A stretch of DNA of 64,000 nucleotides, taken from an uncultured Rhodocyclaceae bacterium. GTDB lineage: Bacteria > Pseudomonadota > Gammaproteobacteria > Burkholderiales > Rhodocyclaceae. The notes under the pieces were generated by a model, which saw only the letters and a list, made by a program, of their open reading frames with translations, was not told the DNA's origin and did not search any database. Location: the NCBI GenBank assembly GCA_934271525.1, contig CAKQRL010000001.1, forward strand, positions 186,001 through 250,000. Reading direction: 5' to 3'. Of this stretch, positions 1-8,507 are shown in pieces (the stretch's first letter is position 1; every line of letters begins with the position of its first letter). Made by a program: the position numbers and the translations under genes.

Positions 1-639
1 TTCTATTTCCACCGCACAGCCATAAGGCAATTCATCGCCCAAAAAGCGAAAGATTTTTTCTCTGATAAATTCCGCTGCCAAAAAACGCATACTTTTGTCG
101 GTGATGGTTGATTCTTCAAAAAACAAAAAATCGTGCGGCAAAAACGTTTGGGCAACATTTAACAACGGCGCACTTTCTTTTTGCGAAATGGCGGCAATCG
201 GCACAATGGCGGCAAAGTTGAAATGTTCTTGGCATTTTTTTATAAAAGGCAACAAGGTGTTTTTGTTTTTTAAACGGTCAATTTTGTTAATTGCCAAAAT
301 CACTGGTTTTTCTTTGGGCAAATAGGGCAAAAGGGCAGAATCTTTGTCATCAAATGTTCCGGCTTCAATAATAAAAATCACCACATCAACTTCAACAAGC
401 GTGTTTTTAACATTTTGATTCATCCCGCGGTAGAGCGCATTTTGAAAACGGTTTTGAAAGCCGGGCGTGTCCATAAACACAAACTGCGCGGCATTCGTTG
501 TTAAAACGCCCAAAATGGTGGCGCGGGTGGTTTGCGCCTTGCGCGAGGTTATGCTGATTTTCTCCCCAATGAGTTGGTTCAAAAGCGTGGATTTGCCAAC
601 ATTCGGTTTGCCAACCAATGCCAAAGTGCCTGAACGCAT
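1..639 (-). CDS. era: GTPase Era, 3' end cut by window edge
   Basis: Era binds the 3' end of 16S rRNA and couples 30S assembly to the cell cycle. The 213 visible residues show the G1 P-loop (GKPNVGKST, about residues 8-16), the switch I segment KAQTTRATI, G3 DTPGF and G4 NKID, all in Era order. The C-terminal KH domain lies beyond base 1. The ATG at 639-637 follows the stop of the upstream gene (642-640) with no gap and has AGGA just upstream, so it looks translationally coupled. Identification rests on the Era-specific ISITSRKAQTTR region; Der would have two G domains. Confidence 0.93.
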   Translation of the reverse strand, partial: MRSGTLALVGKPNVGKSTLLNQLIGEKISITSRKAQTTRATILGVLTTNAAQFVFMDTPGFQNRFQNALYRGMNQNVKNTLVEVDVVIFIIEAGTFDDKDSALLPYLPKEKPVILAINKIDRLKNKNTLLPFIKKCQEHFNFAAIVPIAAISQKESAPLLNVAQTFLPHDFLFFEESTITDKSMRFLAAEFIREKIFRFLGDELPYGCAVEIE

Positions 640-1281
640 TTACATTCCTAATGATTTTAAAAGCTCGTTGTGATTTTCCGCGGTTTTCTTTTTGTGGTTT
701 TTTTTGGGCAAAGGCTGGGCGGCAGGGGATTTTTGCAGTGGAATAAAGCTAACATCATCCATTGCCAATTCCACGTAAAACACGTGGTTGTTGCCGGTGT
801 AAAAGGAAATGCGGCGCGCTTGCGGATGGTCTAAATTGGTATCGACTCGCAACATCACTTCCTTATTCAACACCAACATTTTGGGTTGGCTTTGCGTGAT
901 ATTGGTGTGCAAATCGGCTTCAATGCGGCGCGTGAAGTCGCCCACCATTTGGTTTAACAATTCGCCCATCACGTTTGCCACTTCTGCTGCCGTGTGTGAA
1001 TGCGCCAACTCGTTGTTTGGAAAACCCATGTTGGAGAGATATTTGCTGTAAAGCTCCATTGCCGCATCGGCTGAAAAATTGATGACAACCAAACCCGAAA
1101 AACCGCCATCAAATAACACAAAAGAGGCAATATCCGGTTTTAAGCAGGTTTTTTGAATCACTTGAACCATTGGCGAATAGCGCACGCAGTCGTTGGTGGC
1201 GGTGTTTAAAACATTGGTTACCGATTCGCACAAATTCAACAAAACGTCTTCCACACCGCGAACGGCAGAATTATTGGGCAT
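640..1281 (-). CDS. CheX-like (DUF3334-type) protein
   Basis: A 213-residue protein resembling CheX-like phosphatase domains of the DUF3334 type, judged from memory of the family. The middle (about residues 65-165) has the alternating pattern of that fold, including GLVVINFSADAAMELYSKYL and an E-x-x-N-x-x-G-E-L-x-N helix (EVANVMGELLNQMVG), which resembles the E-x-x-N catalytic motif of CheX/CheC. The Lys-rich C-terminus looks disordered. The start at 1281 is chosen because AAAGGAT lies nine bases upstream and a longer reading would overlap the dynamin gene. It sits 4 nt after the dynamin-like gene and directly before era, so the three are probably co-transcribed. The substrate is unknown. Confidence 0.7.
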   Translation of the reverse strand: MPNNSAVRGVEDVLLNLCESVTNVLNTATNDCVRYSPMVQVIQKTCLKPDIASFVLFDGGFSGLVVINFSADAAMELYSKYLSNMGFPNNELAHSHTAAEVANVMGELLNQMVGDFTRRIEADLHTNITQSQPKMLVLNKEVMLRVDTNLDHPQARRISFYTGNNHVFYVELAMDDVSFIPLQKSPAAQPLPKKNHKKKTAENHNELLKSLGM

Positions 1282-1285
1282 TGTT

Positions 1286-3274
1286 TTATCCTTTCTCACT
1301 TTCCAAACTTGGACGAAATAACGCAATGATACGCCGACTCATCTTGTGAAATTCTTCAATTTTTTGTTCAGTTTCTTTGCAACGCGCATGCACATCGTTT
1401 AAGCGTTCTTCCAAGGAATTGGTTGCTTTGTGAATGCGAGATAGGGCTTCAACTCTGCGTTCCAACTGCTGTTCATATTCCCGCACCTGCGCTTCCAAAG
1501 GAATGATGATGCTATCCAACCACACGGCGCAATCGCTGTTGGTTTTTTCAACCACATGCCGAACGCTCAATGTGACTTCTTCAAAAAAACGTTGGGTAAC
1601 TTTTCGTTTGTCTTGGGTTAAAAGACTCAAGGTTGAATTGGTATGTTTGGCGCACCACAAGTGCAAACGCCCCACTTCTTTTTCGCAACGGCGCAAATCA
1701 AAAGCGGCAGGTGGTGGAATTTGTAAGCCGTATTCTTTGGCGAATTTTTCGTAAGCGCTGGTAATGAGCGCGTGGATTTTTTTAATCTCTTCTTCTGCCG
1801 CCCAAAGCACATCCAACACGCGCCCGAAGTAAACTTCCATTGCGCCGGCTAAATGCTTGGAAAATGCGCCACTCAACATCACTTTTCTGGTTGTTTGCGT
1901 CAATTGCCGCAATTTTTCCACATCCAAATTGCTTTGCAAATGGCGCACGCGGTCGGCAAAAACCTTGCGCATGGCATCCAAATAATTCACACTTTCGGCA
2001 AATTTTTTGCGTTCAAATTGTATGCGGTTGAGCATATAAGTAACGGCATTTTTGTTTTTGCCGCTTAATTCTTCCAATTCAAAGCATTGTTCTTTGAAAT
2101 TATCTAAGCGAGATGCCAACACGCCTTGAATAAAACCGAAGATATCGTTTAATTCCGCCTGCGCATTACTTTTGACCAAATCGTATTGGTCGGGCAAAAG
2201 CGAGTTGGAAAGCGTATTTTCTAATTCTTTTAAGCGCGAACGGGCAAGCAGTTGGGCATCGTTTTTAACCTTGGCAACCAAGGCTTTGTGCGCTGAGACG
2301 GCAAAAATTTGCGTTGGTGGAATTTCCAAAATCTGCGCGCAGTTGGCGGCTTGTTGTGCGATGATTTTGTTGATTTCCTCTTCTGTTTTGAGTTCGTCCC
2401 ACAAGCTATCAATTTTGTTTAAAACAACAATTTTTCCGGCATGACCAGTTTTGGTTTGTGCGCAAATATGCTCGCGCCACACGGTTAAATCCGATTGTGT
2501 AACGCCTGCGTCAGCTGCCAAAACAAAAAGCGTGGCGTGCGCCGAGGGCAACAAAGACAAAGTCAATTCAGGTTCAGCGCCAATGGCATTCAAACCGGGC
2601 GTGTCCAAAATCACCAACCCTTGGCGAAGTAATGGATGCGGAAAATTAATCAAAGCGTGCCGCCAACGCGGAATTTCCACTTGGTTGTTTTCATCAATTT
2701 GAAATAGCTTATTTGAAGTGTTGTTGGCATCATCCCCGATATCAAAACCCAAACGGCGCGCTTCATCCACCGGCACGCGAATGGTTTCTTGCACGTGTTG
2801 CAGAGCGGCGGATAAAGATTGCGCAGAATCAATATTGATTCCAATAAAATGCCAAGCGTCTTTTTGCTGGCGATAATCGCTCACATTGCCGTCTGTGGCG
2901 CGGGTTTGAATAGGCAAAAGTTCCACGCCGTGCGGTTTTTTAACGTCAAAAAATAATTCCGTTGGGCACATTGTTGTGCGGCCGGCGGAAGACGGCAAAA
3001 TGCGACTGCCGTAATCGGAAAAGAAAATGGCGTTAATCAACTCCGATTTGCCGCGCGAAAACTCCGCCACAAAGGCAATCATCAATCGGTCGGCGCGCAG
3101 GCGCGCCAAGAGATTTTTTAAGCGTTCTTCAATTTGCGCATCTGATAAGCCATTTTCTGCCAAGCGTTCGCGAAAAATTTCAATGCGGGAAGTCAAGGCG
3201 CCGCGCCATTCGGTATATTCGTCAAATTTTTTTGAGAGCGACATCATTGATAAGCGTGAAGATTTTTTTTTCAT
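1286..3274 (-). CDS. Dynamin-like GTPase
   Basis: A large (662-residue) dynamin-superfamily GTPase. It has a P-loop EFSRGKSELINAIF near residue 73, a G2 threonine in the SSAGRTTMCPTELFF segment, G3 DTPGLNAIG near 222 and G4 NKID near 283. A long helical stalk with predicted coiled coil follows to the C-terminus. Bacterial dynamin-like proteins remodel membranes or act on nucleoid and chemosensory positioning, but no role can be assigned here. No clear ribosome-binding site supports the first ATG, and the ATGATG at 3247/3244 is an alternative start. It leads an operon with the CheX-like gene and era. Confidence 0.85.
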   Translation of the reverse strand: MKKKSSRLSMMSLSKKFDEYTEWRGALTSRIEIFRERLAENGLSDAQIEERLKNLLARLRADRLMIAFVAEFSRGKSELINAIFFSDYGSRILPSSAGRTTMCPTELFFDVKKPHGVELLPIQTRATDGNVSDYRQQKDAWHFIGINIDSAQSLSAALQHVQETIRVPVDEARRLGFDIGDDANNTSNKLFQIDENNQVEIPRWRHALINFPHPLLRQGLVILDTPGLNAIGAEPELTLSLLPSAHATLFVLAADAGVTQSDLTVWREHICAQTKTGHAGKIVVLNKIDSLWDELKTEEEINKIIAQQAANCAQILEIPPTQIFAVSAHKALVAKVKNDAQLLARSRLKELENTLSNSLLPDQYDLVKSNAQAELNDIFGFIQGVLASRLDNFKEQCFELEELSGKNKNAVTYMLNRIQFERKKFAESVNYLDAMRKVFADRVRHLQSNLDVEKLRQLTQTTRKVMLSGAFSKHLAGAMEVYFGRVLDVLWAAEEEIKKIHALITSAYEKFAKEYGLQIPPPAAFDLRRCEKEVGRLHLWCAKHTNSTLSLLTQDKRKVTQRFFEEVTLSVRHVVEKTNSDCAVWLDSIIIPLEAQVREYEQQLERRVEALSRIHKATNSLEERLNDVHARCKETEQKIEEFHKMSRRIIALFRPSLESEKG

Positions 3275-3298
3275 TATTTGTTATTTTATGGTGATTTT

Positions 3299-3336
3299 CC
3301 ACGGTAAACGCCAAAATTTTTTGGCGTTTACCGTGG
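3299..3336. repeat. CCACGG element, perfect 38-bp palindrome
   Basis: Facing arms CCACGGTAAAC and GTTTACCGTGG are joined through a core that continues the pairing (GCCAAAA / TTTTGGC). The transcript could fold into one long hairpin followed by T7. It lies between tatC and the dynamin gene, 6 nt from the tatC stop, so it may also act as a terminator. Confidence 0.9.
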
Positions 3337-3342
3337 ATTTTT

Positions 3343-4065
3343 TTATTCCTTTTCTTTATTTTCTAAAAAACGGGCGCAAAATAAACCGATTTCGTAGAGC
3401 AAACACATCGGAATAGCCAAAGCAAGTTGGGAAACCACATCGGGCGGGGTGATGACCGCCGCAAGCACAAAAGCAAAAACAATGAAATAAGCGCGCCATT
3501 GTTTCAATTTTTCCACATTCAACACATTGATTTTAACCAACACCAACAGCGCCACAGGCACTTCAAATGCCAAGCCAAAAGCGATGAACATTGTGATAAC
3601 AAATGACAAATACGCTTCAATGTCTGGCGCGGGCGTGATGCTTGCCGGCGCAAAGGCGTTGATGAATTTGAAAACTTGCCCAAAAACCAAAAAATAGCAA
3701 AAAGCCATTCCCAAAAAGAAAAGCAAAGTGCTTGATATCACAAGCGGCAAGCCCAAACGTTTTTCGTGTTGATAAAGCCCCGGCGCAATAAATGCCCACG
3801 CTTGCCACAAAACAAAGGGCAAAGCCACAACAAACGCCGCCAAGGCGCTTACTTTGAGCGGAATTAAAAATGGCGTGACCACGCCAATGGCGAGCATTTT
3901 GGAGCCTTGAGGTAGCGCTGCGGTAAGCGGCGCGGCAAGAAAATCATAAATGGCAGAAGGTCCCGGATAAATGCACAACACCAACAAGGCAATTAAAACC
4001 GCCGCTAGCGATTTGAGCAAGCGGTCGCGCAATTCAATCAAATGGGAGATAAGCGATTCGTCCAT
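3343..4065 (-). CDS. tatC: Sec-independent translocase subunit TatC
   Basis: TatC is the polytopic receptor that binds twin-arginine signal peptides. The 240-residue protein has about six hydrophobic segments. It opens with the family N-terminus HLIELRDRLLKSL and carries the conserved FAFGLAFEVPVAL-like and periplasmic P/F-rich stretches. Its start overlaps the tatB stop by one base (4065). It ends the tatABC run downstream of hinT and the his genes, an arrangement familiar from betaproteobacteria. Confidence 0.97.
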   Translation of the reverse strand: MDESLISHLIELRDRLLKSLAAVLIALLVLCIYPGPSAIYDFLAAPLTAALPQGSKMLAIGVVTPFLIPLKVSALAAFVVALPFVLWQAWAFIAPGLYQHEKRLGLPLVISSTLLFFLGMAFCYFLVFGQVFKFINAFAPASITPAPDIEAYLSFVITMFIAFGLAFEVPVALLVLVKINVLNVEKLKQWRAYFIVFAFVLAAVITPPDVVSQLALAIPMCLLYEIGLFCARFLENKEKE

Positions 4066-4385
4066 TATTTTTTCTGCGGCGGTCCATAAAAGTCGGGCGG
4101 CAAGTTTTCTAATGTTTCTTGGATTTCAGCCACGGTTTGCCGAGTTTGCGCCGTGATTTTTTCTGTGATTTGTTGGCTTTGGTTTTCTAAATCCGCTTTG
4201 ATTTGATGCACTTCTTGAAGTGGTATTTCTTTTGTCAAATCGTCTTTAAAATGCTGCGCCATTTTTTGAAAGCGCCCGATGATAACGCCTAATGTGCGTG
4301 CCACTTTGGGCAAACGCTCGGGACCAACCACAATCAAGGCGACTATGGCAATGACCACAAGTTCAGAAAAAGCAATATCAAACAT
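4065..4385 (-). CDS. tatB: Twin-arginine translocase subunit TatB
   Basis: TatB forms the receptor complex with TatC. The 106-residue protein has one N-terminal membrane helix, MFDIAFSELVVIAIVALIVVG, then the P-E-R-L-P hinge and an amphipathic helix typical of TatB, followed by a Gln-rich tail. It is shorter than E. coli TatB (about 170), mainly in the variable tail. It overlaps tatC by one base. Confidence 0.93.
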   Translation of the reverse strand: MFDIAFSELVVIAIVALIVVGPERLPKVARTLGVIIGRFQKMAQHFKDDLTKEIPLQEVHQIKADLENQSQQITEKITAQTRQTVAEIQETLENLPPDFYGPPQKK

Positions 4386-4406
4386 TCTTTTTCAAAAAAA
4401 TCACGG

Positions 4407-4450
4407 GTTGACCGTGGAACATTGCAGTTTTAAAAAAATCCACGGTAAAC
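4407..4450. repeat. CCACGG element, two outward-facing arms
   Basis: GTTGACCGTGG (4407-4417) comes first and CCACGGTAAAC (4440-4450) second, the reverse of the usual facing order. A/T-rich sequence separates them. The pair fills the tatA-tatB gap. Confidence 0.8.
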
Positions 4451-4461
4451 GCCGAATTTTT

Positions 4462-4647
4462 TTACGATTTTTCATCGCTAATTTGCTTTTCTGCTGGTTT
4501 TTCAGAAGCGCCTTCTGCCATTCCCTCTTTTAAACCTTTGATGGCAGAACCCAAATCACGCCCAATGTTTGGCAATTTTTTGGTGCCGAAAATCAAGACC
4601 ACAACCAACAAAACAATTAACCAATGCCAAATGGAAAAAGTGCCCAT
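4462..4647 (-). CDS. tatA: Twin-arginine translocase subunit TatA
   Basis: TatA supplies the pore-forming oligomer. The 61-residue protein has a short membrane helix (IWHWLIVLLVVVLIFG), the F-G-T-K-K-L-P hinge and the amphipathic helix IGRDLGSAIKGLKEGM, followed by a charged tail. Length and motifs match TatA. It lies 3 nt downstream of hinT. Confidence 0.95.
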   Translation of the reverse strand: MGTFSIWHWLIVLLVVVLIFGTKKLPNIGRDLGSAIKGLKEGMAEGASEKPAEKQISDEKS

Positions 4648-4650
4648 TTT

Positions 4651-4998
4651 TTACTCCTTTGAAACCATTTTGCCGATGGGGTCACTACCACCCAACACGT
4701 GCAAATGCAAGTGCGGCACTTCTTGGCCGCCAATTTTATTGGTGTTTACAATTAAGCGAAAACCATCTTTTGATAATTCTTGCGCAATGGTTTTTGCCCG
4801 CAAAACGAGTTTGCCAAGCAATTCGGCATCGTTTGATTCGGCTGTGAAAAGCGATTCAATGTGCTTTTTGGGAATCACCAAAATATGCACTGGCGCCAGA
4901 GGATTGATATCTTTGAATGCCAACAAATCAGCATCTTCAAACACTTTTTGAGATGGGATTTTGCCCGCTACAATTTTGCAAAATAAGCAATCTTGCAT
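4651..4998 (-). CDS. hinT: HIT family nucleotide hydrolase HinT
   Basis: A 115-residue histidine-triad protein. HinT enzymes hydrolyse purine nucleoside phosphoramidates. The CLFCKIVAGKIP start and the active-site triad HLHLHVLGG (near residues 98-106) are present. It sits between hisE and tatA with gaps of only 2-3 nt, part of one long leftward operon. Confidence 0.95.
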   Translation of the reverse strand: MQDCLFCKIVAGKIPSQKVFEDADLLAFKDINPLAPVHILVIPKKHIESLFTAESNDAELLGKLVLRAKTIAQELSKDGFRLIVNTNKIGGQEVPHLHLHVLGGSDPIGKMVSKE

Positions 4999-5000
4999 TT

Positions 5001-5324
5001 TTAAGTTCCTTTCCTAGAATTTTTTTCTGCAATGCCGCTTGTTCCTTCCCGCCTTGCAAGTTCATCCAACACTTCGGCAAGCGTAACTTTTTTAAACTGC
5101 AACAAAACCATTAAGTGGAATAATAAATCCGCTGTTTCATAAATCAAATGGCGGCGGTCGGCTTCTTTGCTTGCCAAAATAGTTTCAATCATCTCTTCGC
5201 CAAGTTTTTTCAAAATGCTATCTTCGCCTTTTTGAAAAAGGGCAGCGGTATAAGATTCAGCAGGGTTGGCAAATTGGCGTTCATTGAGCGTTTTTTCCAA
5301 ACGCTGCAAAATATTATTTTCCAT
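5001..5324 (-). CDS. hisE: Phosphoribosyl-ATP pyrophosphohydrolase
   Basis: HisE catalyses step 2 of histidine biosynthesis, PR-ATP to PR-AMP. It has 107 residues with the MazG-like metal-binding helices (KLGEEMIETILA and YETADLLFHLMVLL). The start MENNILQRLEKTL is chosen because it matches the family N-terminus; a longer frame upstream lies inside hisI. It overlaps the hisI end by 11 nt. Confidence 0.94.
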   Translation of the reverse strand: MENNILQRLEKTLNERQFANPAESYTAALFQKGEDSILKKLGEEMIETILASKEADRRHLIYETADLLFHLMVLLQFKKVTLAEVLDELARREGTSGIAEKNSRKGT

Positions 5325-5691
5325 AAATTTCTTTCGGATTTTTTTGAGGCGGTGCATTTTCGCACCACACACCGTTTTTTAAATCATAAAAAAAACACGA
5401 ACGGCGCCCCGTGTGGCAAGCAAGCCCGATTTGTGCAACGGTTAAAAGAATGGTGTCTTTGTCGCAATCCGTTTGGATTTTGAGAATTTTTTGGTAATGC
5501 CCCGATTCTTCGCCCTTTTGCCACATTTTGCCGCGCGAGCGGGAAAAATAAACGGCAAAATTCGTTTCCAAGGTTTTTAAAAGTGATTCGCGATTCATCC
5601 ACGCCATCATCAAAACCTTGCCTGATTCGTCCTGCGCAATGGCGGGAATCAAACCGTCTTTATTCCATTTTAATTCGTCTAAAAAATTCAT
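5314..5691 (-). CDS. hisI: Phosphoribosyl-AMP cyclohydrolase
   Basis: HisI opens the adenine ring of PR-AMP (step 3). The 125-residue protein shows the hallmark W-M-N-R-E-S-L, YFSRSRGKMWQKGEESGHYQ and the metal-binding DCDKDTILL and CHTGRRSCFF segments. HisI and HisE are separate genes here, unlike the fused enterobacterial form. Its ATG overlaps the hisF stop (ATGA at 5691-5688). Confidence 0.97.
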   Translation of the reverse strand: MNFLDELKWNKDGLIPAIAQDESGKVLMMAWMNRESLLKTLETNFAVYFSRSRGKMWQKGEESGHYQKILKIQTDCDKDTILLTVAQIGLACHTGRRSCFFYDLKNGVWCENAPPQKNPKEIYGK

Positions 5692-6446
5692 TGCCGCACC
5701 ACAATGCCGCTTTTGGCTAAAAAATCTTTGGCTTGCCTAATGGTATATTCGCCAAAATGAAAAATAGAAGCCGCCAAAACAGCGTCCGCCTTGCCAAGCA
5801 GAATGCCGTCTGCCAAATGTTGCAAGTTGCCAACGCCGCCCGAAGCGATGATGGGAATAGGCACAGATTCTGATATTTTGCGGGTGAGCGCCAAATCAAA
5901 ACCATTTTTGGTGCCGTCACGATCCATGCTGGTTAAAAGAATTTCACCGGCGCCGCGCGCGGCGACTTCCTTTGCCCAAAGAATGGCGTCAATGCCCGTG
6001 TCGTTTCTGCCGCCGTGGGTAAAAACGTGCCATTTTTCATTGCCGCATTGCTTGGCATCAATGGCAACCACAATGCACTGTGCACCAACTTTTGAAGAAG
6101 CTTCGTCAATTAAATCAGGATTTTGAATTGCCGCCGTGTTGATGGAAACTTTGTCTGCACCGGCATTCAACAATCGGCGCACGTCTTCAATTTTGCGCAC
6201 GCCGCCGCCAACTGTTAAAGGAATAAAAACCTCGCGCGCGCAAGATTCAACAACGTGCAAAATAATGTCGCGCTCGTCTGATGATGCCGTAATATCCAAA
6301 AAAGTCAGTTCGTCGGCGCCCATTTGCCCGTATTGTCTAGCGATGGCAACGGGTTCGCCCGCGTCTTTCAAATCCACAAAATTGGTGCCTTTGACCACGC
6401 GGCCAGCGTTTACATCCAAGCAAGGAATAATGCGTTTGGCTAACAT
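5688..6446 (-). CDS. hisF: Imidazole glycerol phosphate synthase subunit HisF
   Basis: HisF is the cyclase half of the IGP synthase; it receives ammonia from HisH. The 252-residue (beta-alpha)8 protein starts MLAKRIIPCLDVNAGRVVKG and has catalytic Asp in CLDV and in the TSMDRDGTKNGFD region, plus the phosphate-binding SGGVGN loop. It is 3 nt downstream of hisA. Confidence 0.98.
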   Translation of the reverse strand: MLAKRIIPCLDVNAGRVVKGTNFVDLKDAGEPVAIARQYGQMGADELTFLDITASSDERDIILHVVESCAREVFIPLTVGGGVRKIEDVRRLLNAGADKVSINTAAIQNPDLIDEASSKVGAQCIVVAIDAKQCGNEKWHVFTHGGRNDTGIDAILWAKEVAARGAGEILLTSMDRDGTKNGFDLALTRKISESVPIPIIASGGVGNLQHLADGILLGKADAVLAASIFHFGEYTIRQAKDFLAKSGIVVRQ

Positions 6447-6449
6447 TTT

Positions 6450-7190
6450 TTAAAACGCTCGGCGAACAACGGCAATGGTTTTGAGCGCCTGCGCAAAATC
6501 AATGGCGCCGTTGTATAAAGCGCGCCCGGCAATCACGCCTTTAATTGTGCCTGTTAAAGCAAGCGATTCAATGTCGGACAAAGAGGATAATCCGCCGCTT
6601 GCAAAAACGGGAATTTTTAAGGATTGGGCAAGCTTGTCGGTTGCTTGAACGTTAATGCCTGTCATCATTCCATCGCGCGCAATGTCGGTGTAAATAATGC
6701 CAATCGCCCCCGAATCTTCAAAGCGTTTGGCGCATTCCAAAACGCTTAAATCGCTTAATTTTGCCCAGCCGTCTGTGGCAATTTTGCCGTCTTTGGCATC
6801 CAAACCGATGATGATTCGATTGGGAAACTCTCGGCAGGCTTCTTTCACAATGTTGGGGTTTTGCACGGCAACCGTGCCTAAAATTACCCATTGCACGCCC
6901 CAATCCAACACGTTTTCAATGGTTTTTAAATCGCGAATGCCGCCGCCCAATTCCACAGGAATTTTGCCGTTTAAGGTTTTGAGAATGTTTAAAATCGCTT
7001 CTTTATTTTGCGGCGTGCCAACAAAAGCACCGTTTAAATCCACCAAATGCAAGCGTTCTGCGCCTTCGGCTTGCCAGCGCGCCGCCATTTCTTCTGGTTT
7101 ATCAGAAAAAACCGTGGCATTGTTCAGCTCGCCTTGCTTTAAACGCACGCAAGAACCGTCTTTTAAGTCAATTGCAGGAATAATTAGCAT
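6450..7190 (-). CDS. hisA: ProFAR isomerase HisA
   Basis: HisA converts ProFAR to PRFAR. The 246-residue barrel begins MLIIPAIDLKDGSCVRLKQG and has the GGGIRD and ASGGLSSLSDI phosphate-binding loops and D-I-x-R-D-G-M-M. It is separated from hisH by a gap of about 70 nt that holds a -10-like TAAAAT with GC-rich discriminator and a repeat arm, so an internal promoter for hisA-F-I-E is possible. Confidence 0.98.
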   Translation of the reverse strand: MLIIPAIDLKDGSCVRLKQGELNNATVFSDKPEEMAARWQAEGAERLHLVDLNGAFVGTPQNKEAILNILKTLNGKIPVELGGGIRDLKTIENVLDWGVQWVILGTVAVQNPNIVKEACREFPNRIIIGLDAKDGKIATDGWAKLSDLSVLECAKRFEDSGAIGIIYTDIARDGMMTGINVQATDKLAQSLKIPVFASGGLSSLSDIESLALTGTIKGVIAGRALYNGAIDFAQALKTIAVVRRAF

Positions 7191-7200
7191 TGTTCAGATT

Positions 7201-7255
7201 TTTTAAATCGCCGTGAAAAACCGCATTTTACGAAAAAAATCAGCGTTTACCGTGG
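7201..7255. repeat. CCACGG element half-site in hisH-hisA gap
   Basis: One intact arm, GTTTACCGTGG at 7245-7255, is preceded by an A-tract. A degenerate partner (CGCCGTGAAAA, near 7209) lies on the hisA side. On the minus strand a TAAAAT box (7230-7225) lies between the two. Confidence 0.65.
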
Positions 7256-7263
7256 AAAATTGC

Positions 7264-7869
7264 TCAAAACTGCCATTGCGTAAAATTTTGCATCAATTTT
7301 AAGCCGTGTTCCGCGCTTTTTTCGGGGTGAAACTGCACGGCAATGCAGTTGTTGGCAATGATGGCGCTGGTGAAATCATCTGAGTAATTGGTGGTTGCGG
7401 CAACAATATTTTCAGAGGTTTGAACAAAAAAACTATGCACAAAATAAAAACGTGAATCCTGCGCAATGCCTTGCCAAATGGGATGCTCAAAACTTTGATG
7501 CACCGTATTCCAACCCATATGCGGAATTTTGAAGTCGGTTGGCACTTGAAAACGCTTCACCTTGCCTTTAAAAATGCCAAAACCTTGGGTATTGCCTTCT
7601 TCGCTTGTTTCAAAAAGCATTTGTAACCCCAAACAAATGCCCAAAAATGGCTTTGTTTTGGCGGCATTCAAAATGGCGTTTTGAATGCCGCGCCTTTTGA
7701 TTTCAGCCATGGCATCAGGCAAAGCGCCTTGGCCGGGAAAAACCACGCGGTCAGCAGAATCAATGGTTGAGGCGTTATTGGCAATTTTAATTTCTTCATT
7801 TGTAACGTGCCGCAAGGCTTGGTAGACCGAGCGCAAATTGCCAAAGCCGTAATCCACAATGGCAATCAT
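7264..7869 (-). CDS. hisH: IGP synthase glutamine amidotransferase subunit HisH
   Basis: HisH is the class I glutaminase that feeds ammonia to HisF. It has 201 residues with the nucleophile elbow GICLGLQMLFE (Cys near residue 78) and the His-Glu pair in AVQFHPEKS near the C-terminus. Its start overlaps the hisB stop (ATGA at 7869-7866). Confidence 0.97.
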   Translation of the reverse strand: MIAIVDYGFGNLRSVYQALRHVTNEEIKIANNASTIDSADRVVFPGQGALPDAMAEIKRRGIQNAILNAAKTKPFLGICLGLQMLFETSEEGNTQGFGIFKGKVKRFQVPTDFKIPHMGWNTVHQSFEHPIWQGIAQDSRFYFVHSFFVQTSENIVAATTNYSDDFTSAIIANNCIAVQFHPEKSAEHGLKLMQNFTQWQF

Positions 7870-8456
7870 AAGGCGCCTTTGGTGCTGGGCACGTCTTTGA
7901 CGCGCGAGTCTATGGCCATTGCCATTTTCAAGGCGCGCCCAAAGGCTTTGAATAAACTTTCCGCTTGGTGGTGTGCGTTTTCACCTTTGATATTGTCCAA
8001 ATGCAAAGTGATGGCGGCGTGATTCACAAAACCTTGGAAAAACTCACGCACCAGTTCAGAATCAAAATGACCGATTTTTTGCGCCGTGAAGTTGCAGGAA
8101 AAATACAAACCCGGGCGACCAGAAATATCAATCACCGCGCGGGACAAACTTTCATCCAAAGGCACATAAGCAAAGCCATAGCGCGTAATGCCTTTTTTGT
8201 CGCCTAATGCACTGCGAAAAGCCTGCCCCAACACGATGCCGATGTCTTCTACTGAATGGTGGTCGTCAATGTGCGTGTCGCCCTTGGCGATGATTGTTAA
8301 ATCCACCAAAGCGTGGCGCGCAATTTGGCAGAGCATATGGTCCAAAAAAGGCACGCCGCTGTTGATTTCTTGGCTTCCCGAGCCATCCAAATCGATTACC
8401 ACGCTGATTTGTGTCTCATTTGTGTTGCGGCTTACATCCGCTCGGCGTTGTTTCAT
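7866..8456 (-). CDS. hisB: Imidazoleglycerol-phosphate dehydratase
   Basis: HisB dehydrates IGP to imidazole acetol phosphate. The 196-residue monofunctional protein has the Mn-binding motifs HMLCQIARHA, DDHHSVEDIGI and the second HHQAESLFKA. The ATG at 8456 is preferred because AAGGAG lies about 8 nt upstream; an earlier GTG would fall inside a repeat arm. The phosphatase domain of enterobacterial HisB is absent. It is the first gene of this his cluster; hisG, D and C are not in the window. Confidence 0.97.
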   Translation of the reverse strand: MKQRRADVSRNTNETQISVVIDLDGSGSQEINSGVPFLDHMLCQIARHALVDLTIIAKGDTHIDDHHSVEDIGIVLGQAFRSALGDKKGITRYGFAYVPLDESLSRAVIDISGRPGLYFSCNFTAQKIGHFDSELVREFFQGFVNHAAITLHLDNIKGENAHHQAESLFKAFGRALKMAMAIDSRVKDVPSTKGAL

Positions 8457-8472
8457 TTTTTTCTCCTTTTTT

Positions 8473-8507
8473 CCACGGTAAACCAAAATTTTTTTGGTTT
8501 ACCGTGG
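8473..8507. repeat. CCACGG element, 35-bp perfect palindrome
   Basis: CCACGGTAAAC and GTTTACCGTGG are joined by CAAAATTTTTTTG and pair fully. On the minus strand the right arm supplies the TAA stop of ccmI (8501-8499). The element ends about 16 nt before the hisB start, so it would sit in the hisB leader. Confidence 0.9.
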
